From Jongsikchunia kroppenstedtii DSM 45133 (GTDB taxonomy: Bacteria; Actinomycetota; Actinomycetes; Mycobacteriales; Mycobacteriaceae), in NCBI RefSeq assembly GCF_000380485.1, contig NZ_AQYG01000051.1:310001-374000 (forward strand): 64,000 nt of DNA, read 5' to 3'. Position 1 is the first letter of the stretch. Each line of letters opens with the position of its first letter. Under the pieces are notes generated by a model, which was not told where the DNA came from, did not search any database, and saw only the letters and a program-made list of their open reading frames with translations. The position numbers and the translations under genes were made by a program. Of the stretch, positions 26,008 to 33,584 are shown piece by piece.

Positions 26008-26487
26008 TCACCGGATCCGTTTACTCATATGAACCAGCGCGTAGCCACCCGGAGTCGGAGTGCGATGCGTCTCCTGGAAACCGAATCTCGCGTACAGTCG
26101 CAGGTTTCCGAGGCTGCGCTCACCTGTAAATAACTGCAACACAATAACTTCGTCGGACAGCGACCCTTCGACGAGCTCAAGTAGCCGGCTTCCCAGCCCG
26201 CGACCTTGCATATCAGGAGCCACGATCAACCGCCCCAATTCGGCAGCGCGTGTGGTCGCCGGAAGCATGTGGACGCGGACCGCGGCCACAAGACGATCGG
26301 CTTCATCGCGCAACCCGAATGCCACCACATCGGCCCTGGACAGCTCTGCCGTCAGCTCATCGAACGATTGAACCAAAGGTGGCAGGTTCAGATCGTCGTG
26401 CGCTCGTGCTTCCGTCACGTACGCGGCACGCTGCAAAGTAAGCAGCTCGCCGGCGTCACCGGCTGACAATGTCACAACCGATTCCAT
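26008..26487 (-). CDS. GNAT family N-acetyltransferase
   Basis: The 159-residue protein has the GNAT fold: VVAAVRVHMLP-like central strands, the acetyl-CoA loop LGRLIVAPDMQGRGLGSRLL (Q-G-R-G-L-G) and the C-terminal YARFGFQETHRTPTPGGY. GNAT enzymes acetylate small amines or proteins; the substrate is unknown. Base composition is visibly less GC-rich than the surrounding nitrogen genes. The gene sits between two inverted arrays of a 21-bp repeat, interrupting an otherwise functional nir/siroheme cluster. This suggests it arrived as a cassette. Confidence 0.85.
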   Translation of the reverse strand: MESVVTLSAGDAGELLTLQRAAYVTEARAHDDLNLPPLVQSFDELTAELSRADVVAFGLRDEADRLVAAVRVHMLPATTRAAELGRLIVAPDMQGRGLGSRLLELVEGSLSDEVIVLQLFTGERSLGNLRLYARFGFQETHRTPTPGGYALVHMSKRIR

Positions 26488-26532
26488 GCGTGACGACTAT
26501 TCCAGGCCGGATCGCACGAGACCACTCATTAT

Positions 26533-26629
26533 GTCCAGTCGACGCGCATGACAGTCCAGTCGATGTGCATGAGGGTCCACTCGGCGGATATGAAGGTCCG
26601 GTCGACGGGCGTGAGCGTCCAGTCGACGG
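26533..26629 (-). repeat. Right array of a 21-bp repeat (four full copies plus a partial)
   Basis: Units start at 26533, 26554, 26575, 26596 and, partial, 26617. Each begins GTCC(A/G)(G/C)TCG and most end in CATGA or CGTGA. The period is exactly 21 bases. The unit contains the palindrome GTCGAC. Copies diverge by a few bases. The partial copy runs right up to the stop codon of the sirohydrochlorin chelatase gene. The array is inverted with respect to the one at 25908-25949. Confidence 0.8.
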
Positions 26630-27334
26630 TCAGGCCGATGCGCGATCTCGATCGGCGAGACCCGCGTACCGCCGACGCAGGCACGCCAGTCGGATCACCG
26701 CCGGGTGCAACCCCAACGGTTCGCCGACGACGTCCGCGCCCGCATCCCGCAATCGCTGCTGAAAAAGGCCTTCCGCCAACAAGTATGACGCCACGGCCAC
26801 CCGGCGAGCGCCGCGCATCCGCGCCTTCCGGACCGCGTCCGCCACCAGTGGATAGTCGGAGCCGGTGCCGGCCGCGAAGGCGATCGATACCCGATGACCC
26901 ACGATCGCCGAGAGCATCGCGGCCGCCGCACGGACCTCGCCCTGCGCGTTGCGATCGCTGGTACCCGCCGCCGCCAGCACCACATGATCGCCCGGACGCC
27001 AGCCCGATTCGAGCAACCGATCGACCATCGCCCGGGCCAGTTCCGGCGACGGACCGAGAGCGTCGGTGACGGTGACATCCGGATGCCGCGATGTCACAAC
27101 ATGTTCGGGCACATCCACCCGCACGTGATAGCCGCTGGAGAGGAATGCCGGCACCAGCACGACCGGCTCGCACCCGAGACCCGCCAGCACTTCGTCGGGT
27201 CGCGGTCCCAGCACGTCGACGAATGCCACCGGAACCCGCTCGCCCAGGCGATCCGCCATCGCCGCGGCGAGATCGCCGATCATGCTGACGCCGTGCGGAT
27301 TACGCGTGCCATGCGCCACCAGGAGGGTTCTCAT
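26630..27334 (-). CDS. Sirohydrochlorin ferrochelatase (CbiX/SirB type)
   Basis: The 234-residue protein has the two half-repeats of the CbiX/SirB fold. The first reads TLLVAHGTRNPHG and PVVLVPAFLSSGYHVRVDVPEH, with the metal-binding His residues; the second reads VVLAAAGTSDRNAQ and VAVASYLLAEGLFQQRL. It should insert Fe2+ into sirohydrochlorin to make siroheme, the cofactor NirB needs. The start at 27334 overlaps the upstream regulator's stop by four bases. The family equivalent in M. tuberculosis lies beside narK3 and nirBD, as here. The C-terminus abuts the 21-bp repeat array. Confidence 0.88.
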   Translation of the reverse strand: MRTLLVAHGTRNPHGVSMIGDLAAAMADRLGERVPVAFVDVLGPRPDEVLAGLGCEPVVLVPAFLSSGYHVRVDVPEHVVTSRHPDVTVTDALGPSPELARAMVDRLLESGWRPGDHVVLAAAGTSDRNAQGEVRAAAAMLSAIVGHRVSIAFAAGTGSDYPLVADAVRKARMRGARRVAVASYLLAEGLFQQRLRDAGADVVGEPLGLHPAVIRLACLRRRYAGLADRDRASA

Positions 27335-28479
27335 GACGAGACCCCCGGGTCGTCGATCGCCAGGCGGTAGCCCCGCTTGACCGCGGTGGCCACCAGTTCC
27401 TTGACACCCAGGGAGCTGCGCAACCGCGCCACCGCGGCCTCGATCACATGCGGATCCTCTGCGCCGAGCGTCTCCAGCATCACCTCACGGGTCACGATCG
27501 CCCCGGGATCGCGGGCCAGCATCTTCAGCAGGACCAGCGAATTCGGCGTCAGCATGATCACCTCACCGTCGACCACGGCGCAGCCGGCCCGCACGCCGAG
27601 CCGATGGCCGGCGACCGCCAGGTCCGGGCGCAGCCGCGGCAGCTCGTCGCCCACGATGCGGGCCAGTGCACCCAGCCGCATCCGCTCGGGCCGCACGCTT
27701 TCCACACCGATCCGGTCGAGCGGCCGGGCCGTGACCGGCCCCACGCAGAAGGGCACCACGTCGGTCGTCAACGCCCGGTGCACCGAGTCCTTGAGCGCCA
27801 TCGCGTCCGCCCGCATCAGGAAGGATGCGACGGCCGGCGCCGAGGTGAAGGTGATCGCGTCGACCGAACTCAACGCGACCTTCTCGACCAATGCGTCGAG
27901 CGCCTGCAGATCGGTCGGCGGTTCCCAGCGATATACCGGGATCGGCACGACGGTGGCGCCCCGCTCGGCCAGCGTGTCGAGGAAACCCGGGACCGGATCC
28001 CAGTCGTCGACCGCGCCATGCAGCTGCACCGCCACTCGGCGACCGCGCAGATCGTCGACGGTCAAGTGCGCCAACACTTCTTCGGATGATTCCGATGCCG
28101 GCGACCATTCCTCGCGCAGGCCGGCGGCCCGCAACGCACCCGTCGCCTTGGGTCCGCGCGAGATCACCCGCGCCCCGGCCAACGACTGCAGCAGCGGTTC
28201 CGCGACACCCCAGCCCTCGGCGGCCTCGACCCAGCCGCGGAAGCCGATCCCTGTGGTGGCGATCAGCATGTCGGGCGGAGTCGCGATGAGTTCCTCGGTC
28301 GCGGACCGCAGATGCACGTCGTCGGACAGGGGGACCATGTGGATGGCCGCAGCCGACACGATGTCCGCGCCGCGACGCTGCAGGATGGCCGCGAGTTCGT
28401 CGGCCCGGCGCGCGGCCGTGATCGCGACGGTGAATCCCGTCAGCACCGCCGCACTCGAAGCCGCATCCGCGCTGGTCAT
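27331..28479 (-). CDS. nnaR: NnaR-like nitrate-assimilation regulator (HemD domain plus winged helix)
   Basis: The 382-residue protein has an N-terminal uroporphyrinogen-III-synthase-like domain (FTVAITAARRADELAAIL, MLIATTGIGFRGWVEAAE, AITFTSAPAVASFL). A C-terminal OmpR-type winged helix follows (MLTPNSLVLLKMLARDPG, IEAAVARLRSSLGVKELV, VKRGYRLA). This fusion is the hallmark of NnaR, which acts with GlnR to switch on nitrate and nitrite genes and may sense nitrite or a tetrapyrrole. It lies between narK and the siroheme chelatase, the known NnaR neighbourhood. The ATG at 28479 is preferred because the HemD domain follows soon after. A pure HemD enzyme role cannot be excluded. Confidence 0.85.
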   Translation of the reverse strand: MTSADAASSAAVLTGFTVAITAARRADELAAILQRRGADIVSAAAIHMVPLSDDVHLRSATEELIATPPDMLIATTGIGFRGWVEAAEGWGVAEPLLQSLAGARVISRGPKATGALRAAGLREEWSPASESSEEVLAHLTVDDLRGRRVAVQLHGAVDDWDPVPGFLDTLAERGATVVPIPVYRWEPPTDLQALDALVEKVALSSVDAITFTSAPAVASFLMRADAMALKDSVHRALTTDVVPFCVGPVTARPLDRIGVESVRPERMRLGALARIVGDELPRLRPDLAVAGHRLGVRAGCAVVDGEVIMLTPNSLVLLKMLARDPGAIVTREVMLETLGAEDPHVIEAAVARLRSSLGVKELVATAVKRGYRLAIDDPGVSS

Positions 28480-28502
28480 ACCGTCACTTTCAGTTGAACG
28501 AT

Positions 28503-28545
28503 GCACTCCAGCCCGATCGGCCACGCGCCGGTCGGGCTGGAGTGC
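28503..28545 (-). terminator. Long hairpin after narK
   Basis: An 18-base stem (GCACTCCAGCCCGATCGG against CCGGTCGGGCTGGAGTGC, one mismatch) encloses a seven-base loop in the short gap between narK and the regulator gene. There is no long T-run. It probably ends or trims the narK transcript, or acts as an RNA-stability stem. Confidence 0.55.
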
Positions 28546-28559
28546 CAGTTTAGTCGGCG

Positions 28560-29969
28560 TCATGCCTTGATCGGCTCCGCGGCCGGTTCGGGCACATCGA
28601 CCGGTGCCGGGACGTCACCGGCCGGGATCCGGACGTAGATGCGCCAAGTGACCAGGGCCGCAACCACATAGAAGGCGCCGAAGGCCCAGAACGCCGCCGT
28701 CGCCGTGCCGTTGGCCAGATAGGATGCGCGCAGCACCAGGTTGATCGCCACGCCGCCGAGGCCGCCGATCGCGCCCGCGATGCCGATCACGGCTCCGGAC
28801 ATCGCCCGCGAATACGCCGCCCGCGCCGCCTCATCGCCCGGCATGGATCGGGCGGCGGCGTCGAAGATCGACGGGATCATCTTGTACACCGAGCCGTTGC
28901 CGAGGCCGCTGAGGATGAACAGCGCGATGAATCCGACGATGTAGAGGGCCAGGGTCGTGCCCGACGTGGCTTTGCCGGCCACCGTCCCGGTGCCCGCGAG
29001 CAGACCGGCGCCGGCGATCATGCCGACGAAGACATACAGGCTGATCCGGCCGCCACCGATGCGGTCGGCCAGCTTGCCGCCGAACACCCGGGCGATCGAG
29101 CCGAGCAGCGGGCCGAGGAAGGCGATCTGCGCCGCGTGCAGCGATGCCTGGGCCGCCGACTGTCCGCTCGACTGATACGAGATCTGCAGCACCTGGGCGA
29201 AGGCGAACGAGAAGCCGATGAACGAACCGAACGTGCCGATATAGAGCAGGGCCACGAGCCAGGTGTGCCGGTGCGTGAGCGCGGCGCGCATCGATGCGGT
29301 GTCGACCGACACGATGTCGAGGTTGTTCATGTAGCGCGAGGCGCCGATCGCCGCGATCACCAGACCGACCAGGTAGACCGCGCATACCCAGTACGGCTGC
29401 CGGTTACCCGCGACCGCGATCACCAGCAGGCCGATCAGCTGGATCGCCGGAACGCCGAGATTTCCGCCGCCGGCGTTGACCCCGAGCGCCCACCCCTTGA
29501 GCCGTTGCGGATAGAAGGCGTTGATGTTCGTCATCGACGACGCGAAGTTGCCGCCACCGACGCCGGTCAACGCCGCGCAGACCAGGTAGACCCACAGCGG
29601 CTGCCCCGGATTGGCCAACACGACAATGGTCGCCACGACCGGCACGACCAGCACGATCGCGGAGAAGATCGTCCAGTTCCGGCCACCGAACCGCGCGGTG
29701 GCCATGGTGTACGGCAGTCGCAGCACCGATCCGACGGCGGTCGCGGTGGCCGCGATCAGAAACTTGTCCCCGGCTGACAGGTGATACACCGACGCCGGCA
29801 TGAATAGCACCATCACCGACCACAGTGACCACACCGAGAACCCGATGTGTTCGGCGATCACCGACCACACCAGATTGCGTCGGGCGATCGCGGCACCGCC
29901 GTTCTCCCAGGCCACACGGTCCTCCGGATCCCATCCGGTGATGGTGTGCTTGCTCGTTGCTGACGTCAT
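28560..29969 (-). CDS. narK: NarK-type nitrate/nitrite transporter
   Basis: The 469-residue membrane protein is a major-facilitator NNP-family transporter with about 12 helices. The nitrate-signature region reads GVGGGNFASSMTNINAFYPQ, and a second Gly-rich block reads ALGVNAGGGNLGVPAIQL. Substrate-binding arginines are in RLPYTMATARFGG and the region near ARVFGGKLADR. It should import nitrate or exchange nitrate and nitrite. AAGGAG six bases upstream fixes the ATG at 29969. A triple 12-bp-spaced repeat lies about 50 bases upstream. It is on the same strand as nnaR and the chelatase. Confidence 0.92.
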   Translation of the reverse strand: MTSATSKHTITGWDPEDRVAWENGGAAIARRNLVWSVIAEHIGFSVWSLWSVMVLFMPASVYHLSAGDKFLIAATATAVGSVLRLPYTMATARFGGRNWTIFSAIVLVVPVVATIVVLANPGQPLWVYLVCAALTGVGGGNFASSMTNINAFYPQRLKGWALGVNAGGGNLGVPAIQLIGLLVIAVAGNRQPYWVCAVYLVGLVIAAIGASRYMNNLDIVSVDTASMRAALTHRHTWLVALLYIGTFGSFIGFSFAFAQVLQISYQSSGQSAAQASLHAAQIAFLGPLLGSIARVFGGKLADRIGGGRISLYVFVGMIAGAGLLAGTGTVAGKATSGTTLALYIVGFIALFILSGLGNGSVYKMIPSIFDAAARSMPGDEAARAAYSRAMSGAVIGIAGAIGGLGGVAINLVLRASYLANGTATAAFWAFGAFYVVAALVTWRIYVRIPAGDVPAPVDVPEPAAEPIKA

Positions 29970-30018
29970 CGGGGCTCCTTCTGCGGGGGCTGTCACCCAC
30001 AGAAGTTAGGAATCGGAC

Positions 30019-30048
30019 GTTGCACGGACCTGCGCAGGCGATTGCGCA
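30019..30048 (-). promoter_or_regulatory. Triple repeat upstream of narK (candidate operator)
   Basis: On the plus strand GTTGCA, TGCGCA and TGCGCA occur at 12-base spacing, separated by six-base gaps. TGCGCA is its own reverse complement. The spaced array lies 50-80 bases before narK and could be an operator, perhaps for the NnaR-like regulator next door. No good GlnR box was found here. Confidence 0.4.
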
Positions 30049-30063
30049 GTCGTGAAATCACCC

Positions 30064-30594
30064 TCACGTCGGGTCGGTGATCGCAGTGAGCCCGGCCGGC
30101 ATGGGCCGCCGGCAGGCCGCCGACTGCGCCGCGGCCGCGATCCCCGCCAGCGTCTGGCGCATGCCCGCACGCATGACCTCGGTGAACTCGATCTGACCGC
30201 CCATGTATTTCTCGGTCAGGTCCAGTGAGTAGTCCGAGATCCCGTCCGGCGCCTCGCGCCGCTGAACGAGTGTCACCGTGTCGCGGCCGGTCCCCTCGAT
30301 GCGGAAGGACCACACCACCCAGTTCTCCTCGATCCGGAACGCGATCTCCCGATTCGGCTCGAATCGGACGACCGTGCCGTGCGTGGTCCAGGTCAATTCG
30401 CCATGCCGGTTGTGGTTGGTGAACGCCACGCCCGACTCGACCTCAGTGCGACCATCGGCGAGCCGTGTCGACTCGACCTGCGGGCTCCACTCGGCCAACC
30501 GGCGCACGTCCCTGATCAGCTCCCAGACCACGGAGGCCGGCGCATTGATGTCGACGCGCTCCTCGAGGAGCCGTTCATAGGCGATTTCCGTCAT
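30064..30594 (-). CDS. SRPBCC (START-like) family protein
   Basis: The 176-residue protein has a polyketide-cyclase/START-like fold: ERVDINAPASVVWELIRDV, EWSPQVESTRLADGRTEV, VVWSFRIEGTGRDTVTLVQ and a long C-terminal helix containing MRAGMRQTLAGIAA. This family binds hydrophobic ligands in a deep cavity; some members are cyclases or hydrolases. There are no catalytic residues to fix a role. It lies 94 bases upstream of narK on the same strand and is divergent from the hemerythrin operon. Confidence 0.82.
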   Translation of the reverse strand: MTEIAYERLLEERVDINAPASVVWELIRDVRRLAEWSPQVESTRLADGRTEVESGVAFTNHNRHGELTWTTHGTVVRFEPNREIAFRIEENWVVWSFRIEGTGRDTVTLVQRREAPDGISDYSLDLTEKYMGGQIEFTEVMRAGMRQTLAGIAAAAQSAACRRPMPAGLTAITDPT

Positions 30595-30732
30595 CTCGTC
30601 TCCACTCTCCCTTCATCTCCGTTCCTACAAGAACCGTCGTTCATAAGACAGATCGGCATCCCCGAATGTGACAACCCGGCATGCGGCAACCCGGCCCGCC
30701 GATCGCGTGCGGACCGCCCTGCTCTGACGTCT

Positions 30733-30759
30733 CGTCACACTCGCTCCGCGAGATACGTC
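30733..30759 (+). promoter_or_regulatory. ECF41-type sigma factor promoter
   Basis: CGTCACA, a 16-base spacer, then CGTC. This agrees with the ECF41 consensus as remembered (TGTCACA-N16-CGTC) except for the first base. It lies 55 bases before the hemerythrin gene, the first of an operon that encodes an ECF41-like sigma factor. It is therefore a strong autoregulation candidate. Confidence 0.65.
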
Positions 30760-30814
30760 CTTGGAGTGACGGCATTTCGCGGCCCGAGACCGGGCCCGCA
30801 GGAAGGGAGCTCAG

Positions 30815-31525
30815 ATGCCCGACAAGACAGACGATCTCACTATGAATGGGCGCACCACGAATAACCGCGTCGAGACGCGTGCCGAGGCCTGGTCCCGGCG
30901 TGGCCGCAGCCGCGGGCAGGTGGACTTCATGATGATGTACGCGGCTCACGATGCGTTCGACCGCGACCTGCACCGGCTGCAGAACGCCACGACAACGCTG
31001 CCCGGATCGCGAAAGATCACCGACGAGATGCGTGCCACCTGGGCGATGTTCGCCGAACAGCTGCATATCCATCACCACGCGGAGGATGAGATCCTTTGGC
31101 CCCCAATCGAAGCCACCGCCGGCCCGGCCGATCGCGGCGTCCTCGAGAGCATGGAGCGCGAGCATGCCGTTCTGGATCCGCTGATCGACGCCGTGAACGC
31201 GGCCGTATCGGCCGGCGACTCGGCGGCCCTGACCGACGGACTCACAACACTCCGCCGCAGTTTGTCGGAACATATGGCGCATGAGGAGGATGCCGCGCTC
31301 CCACTGGTCGAGAAGCATCTCGGCCAGGCCGGATGGGACAACTTCGGCAAGCAGATCCGTACCCGCGTCGGCGGGCTCTCCGCGGCAGCCCGTTATCTGC
31401 CCTGGCTCGTCGATGGGGCGAATGATGATGTGCGGGCCTCGGTCCTGGCGATCCTCCCCCTGCCCGCCCGCGTTCTCTACCGGCGGATGTGGGAGCCGAA
31501 ATACCGGAAGGCGGCCCACCTGTGA
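30815..31525 (+). CDS. Hemerythrin HHE domain protein
   Basis: The 236-residue protein has a four-helix hemerythrin-like domain. Candidate di-iron ligands are in MMMYAAHDAFDRDLHR, LHIHHHAEDEILWPPIE, EREHAVLDPLID and LSEHMAHEEDAALPLVEKH, giving the usual H..H-H-x3-E..H..H-x4-E pattern. A further C-terminal helical region (about 175-236) is not part of the core. It may bind oxygen, NO or other small molecules, or sense redox state. GGGAG seven bases upstream supports the ATG. The sigma factor gene starts 35 bases after its stop, and an ECF41-type promoter precedes it. Confidence 0.88.
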   Translation: MPDKTDDLTMNGRTTNNRVETRAEAWSRRGRSRGQVDFMMMYAAHDAFDRDLHRLQNATTTLPGSRKITDEMRATWAMFAEQLHIHHHAEDEILWPPIEATAGPADRGVLESMEREHAVLDPLIDAVNAAVSAGDSAALTDGLTTLRRSLSEHMAHEEDAALPLVEKHLGQAGWDNFGKQIRTRVGGLSAAARYLPWLVDGANDDVRASVLAILPLPARVLYRRMWEPKYRKAAHL

Positions 31526-31560
31526 GACCGCGTTCATGTGAATCGATTGGTGGCAGCGAC

Positions 31561-32451
31561 ATGACGGACGATATGACCGACGACGGCATCTGGTTCGCCG
31601 AACAATTCGAGCAGCATCGGCAGCGGCTGCGCGCGGTCGCCTACCGAATGCTCGGATCGCTGACCGATGCCGACGACGCGCTGCAGGAGGCATGGATCCG
31701 CACCACCCGATCCAATGCGGGGACGATCGAGAACATCGACGGCTGGCTGGTCACCCTGGTCGGGCGAGTATGCATCGACATGCTGCGCGCCCGCCGCGCC
31801 CGGCCCGACCACCTCACCGGGACCTGGCTGCCCGAGCCGGTCGTCGGCGACGATGCGGACATCGGACCCGAACAGTCGGCGCTGCTGGCCGACTCGGTCG
31901 GGTTGGCGATGCTCGTCGTCATGGAGAGTCTGGAGCCGGACGAACGGCTGGCCTTCGTCCTCCACGACATGTTCGGGGTGCCGTTCGACCAGATCGCGCC
32001 GATCGTCGATCGCACGACGGTGGCGACCCGCCAGCTCGCCAGCCGCGCCCGGCGCCGCGTCCGCGGCAGCGCCCCGATGCCCGACGCCGATCTCACCACC
32101 CAGCGGCAGGTGGTCGACGCCTTCCTGGCGGCGGCCCGCGCCGCCGACTTCGAGGGGCTGCTGGAGGTGCTCGACCCGGACGTCGTCTTCCGCGTCGACG
32201 CCGGCACCCGGGCCGGACTCGTGCCCGCGTTGCTCACCGGTGCGTCCGATGTCGCCGAACATGCGGCGAACGTCGGGCCGCGCTTCGCGACGCTGTGCGA
32301 ACCGGCACTCGTCAACGGCGCGATCGGCGTGGTCGCCAAGACCGACACCACCGTGATGGCCGTCGTCGGCATGACCGTCACCGCCGGCCGGATCACCGAG
32401 ATCAACCTGGTCCTCGACGCCGACAAGCTCGCCCACGTATCGATCGACTGA
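31561..32451 (+). CDS. ECF sigma factor of the ECF41/SigJ type with C-terminal SnoaL-like domain
   Basis: The 296-residue protein starts with a sigma-70 region 2 (EQHRQRLRAVAYRMLGSLTD, then ADDALQEAWIRTTR) and region 4 (AFVLHDMFGVPFDQIAPIVD, then TVATRQLASRARRRVRG). A SnoaL-like domain follows (about residues 180-290; VDAFLAAARAADFEGLLEVL) and ends ITEINLVLDADKLAHV, close to the NPDKL-type motif of ECF41 factors. In that group the C-terminal domain tunes the sigma activity instead of a separate anti-sigma factor. The ATG at 31561 is chosen; an earlier in-frame start would overlap the hemerythrin gene. It is followed by an oxidoreductase gene, the usual ECF41 neighbour. Confidence 0.88.
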   Translation: MTDDMTDDGIWFAEQFEQHRQRLRAVAYRMLGSLTDADDALQEAWIRTTRSNAGTIENIDGWLVTLVGRVCIDMLRARRARPDHLTGTWLPEPVVGDDADIGPEQSALLADSVGLAMLVVMESLEPDERLAFVLHDMFGVPFDQIAPIVDRTTVATRQLASRARRRVRGSAPMPDADLTTQRQVVDAFLAAARAADFEGLLEVLDPDVVFRVDAGTRAGLVPALLTGASDVAEHAANVGPRFATLCEPALVNGAIGVVAKTDTTVMAVVGMTVTAGRITEINLVLDADKLAHVSID

Positions 32452-32480
32452 CCGAATCAACCACCCCAGAAGGTAATTCA

Positions 32481-33182
32481 ATGAAACTCGTCATCTTCGG
32501 CGCGAACGGCGGCACCGGCCGCCACGCCACCGATCAAGCCCTGGCGGCCGGCCATCAGGTCGCCGCCGTCACCCGCCACCCGGAAGACTTCCCGATCGCC
32601 CACCCCGATCTCGATGTCGTCCAGGCCGACGTCTACGACAAGGAACAGGTCTACAAGGCCGTCGACGCCACGGACGCGGTCGTGTCGGCGCTGGGCGTCC
32701 CGTTCAGCCGGGACCCGATCACGATCTATAGCGTCGGCATCGCCAACATCATCGAGGCGATGCACCGGCACGGGATCCGGCGGATCGTCGCGGTCAGCTC
32801 CAGCGCGCTGGACCCGCGCCCGCACGCCGAGGGCGGCTTCATGATCAACCGCGTTATGCAGCCGATGATCACCCGGACCATCGGCAAGACCACCTATGCC
32901 GACATGGCCGCGATGGAACGCAGTCTCGCCGGCAGCAACCTCGACTGGACCGTGCTGCGGCCGTCGGGCCTCTTCGACACCGACGACGTCAGCGAGTACC
33001 GCCTGCAGGAAGACCACGCCGACGGCGTCTTCACCAGCCGCGCGGATCTCGCGGCCTGCCTCGTCGCCCAGGCCGGCGATGAGCGCTGGGTCGGTCGACG
33101 CGTCGCCGTCACCACCAGCGACGGCGCGCCGACGATCTGGCAGATGATCCGCCGCGAGGCCTTCGGCAGCGGCAACGCCTGA
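32481..33182 (+). CDS. NAD(P)-binding oxidoreductase (NmrA/atypical SDR)
   Basis: The 233-residue protein begins with the dinucleotide motif IFGANGGTGRHATDQALAAG and continues with VVQADVYDKEQVYKAV, VVSALGV, IVAVSSSALDPRP and WTVLRPSGLFDTDD. This is an atypical SDR of the NmrA or NAD(P)H-binding type, often acting as a quinone or flavin reductase or as a redox sensor. AGAAGG before the ATG supports the start. It is the third gene of the hemerythrin-ECF41 operon; ECF41 factors commonly control such an oxidoreductase. Confidence 0.87.
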   Translation: MKLVIFGANGGTGRHATDQALAAGHQVAAVTRHPEDFPIAHPDLDVVQADVYDKEQVYKAVDATDAVVSALGVPFSRDPITIYSVGIANIIEAMHRHGIRRIVAVSSSALDPRPHAEGGFMINRVMQPMITRTIGKTTYADMAAMERSLAGSNLDWTVLRPSGLFDTDDVSEYRLQEDHADGVFTSRADLAACLVAQAGDERWVGRRVAVTTSDGAPTIWQMIRREAFGSGNA

Positions 33183-33241
33183 CCACCGCGGGCCGAGGGC
33201 CCTGGCAACGATTCATGAGTTTCTGAATACAGATTCTTATG

Positions 33242-33247
33242 TACTAT
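33242..33247 (+). promoter_or_regulatory. Minus-10 box for a leaderless metal-sensor transcript
   Basis: TACTAT ends seven bases before the ATG at 33255, so transcription would begin at or next to the start codon. The surrounding 40 bases are AT-rich and hold an imperfect dyad that could be the repressor's own operator. No clean -35 box is seen. Confidence 0.4.
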
Positions 33248-33254
33248 TGAGCTC

Positions 33255-33584
33255 ATGCAGACGATCCTTGGTCACGATGCCCTCACCCGGTTCGGCCACG
33301 CGCTGTCGGACCGGACACGCACCCTGATCCTGCTGAGCCTGCGGACGCAACCCGGCTACCCCGCCGAGCTGTCCGAACAGATCGGAGTGTCCCGGCAGAT
33401 TCTGTCCAACCACCTCGCCTGTCTACGCGGATGCGGCCTCGTGGTCGCGGTACCCGAGGGCCGGCGCAACCGCTACGAGCTGGCCGATCCCCGGATCGGG
33501 CAGGCGCTCGACGACCTGCTCGGCCTGGTGCTGGCGGTCGATCCGGCCTGCTGCGACGCGGCCGCGGCCGACGGATGCTGCTGA
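33255..33584 (+). CDS. cmtR: ArsR-family metal sensor of the CmtR type
   Basis: The 109-residue winged-helix repressor closely follows CmtR, the Cd/Pb sensor of mycobacteria. The DNA-recognition helix region reads SRQILSNHLACLRGCGLVV, which carries the two helix-R cysteines (C-x3-C) used as metal ligands. The C-terminal LAVDPACCD supplies a third. It ends with a further Cys pair (DGCC). It should repress the downstream exporter until Cd, Pb or a related metal binds. Its stop overlaps the exporter's ATG (TGATG). A TACTAT box seven bases before the ATG suggests a leaderless mRNA. Confidence 0.88.
   Translation: MQTILGHDALTRFGHALSDRTRTLILLSLRTQPGYPAELSEQIGVSRQILSNHLACLRGCGLVVAVPEGRRNRYELADPRIGQALDDLLGLVLAVDPACCDAAAADGCC

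Noticed and set aside
25908-26629. CRISPR array
   Set aside because: The 21-base units are contiguous without unique spacers and occur in two inverted groups, so they are tandem repeats, not CRISPR.
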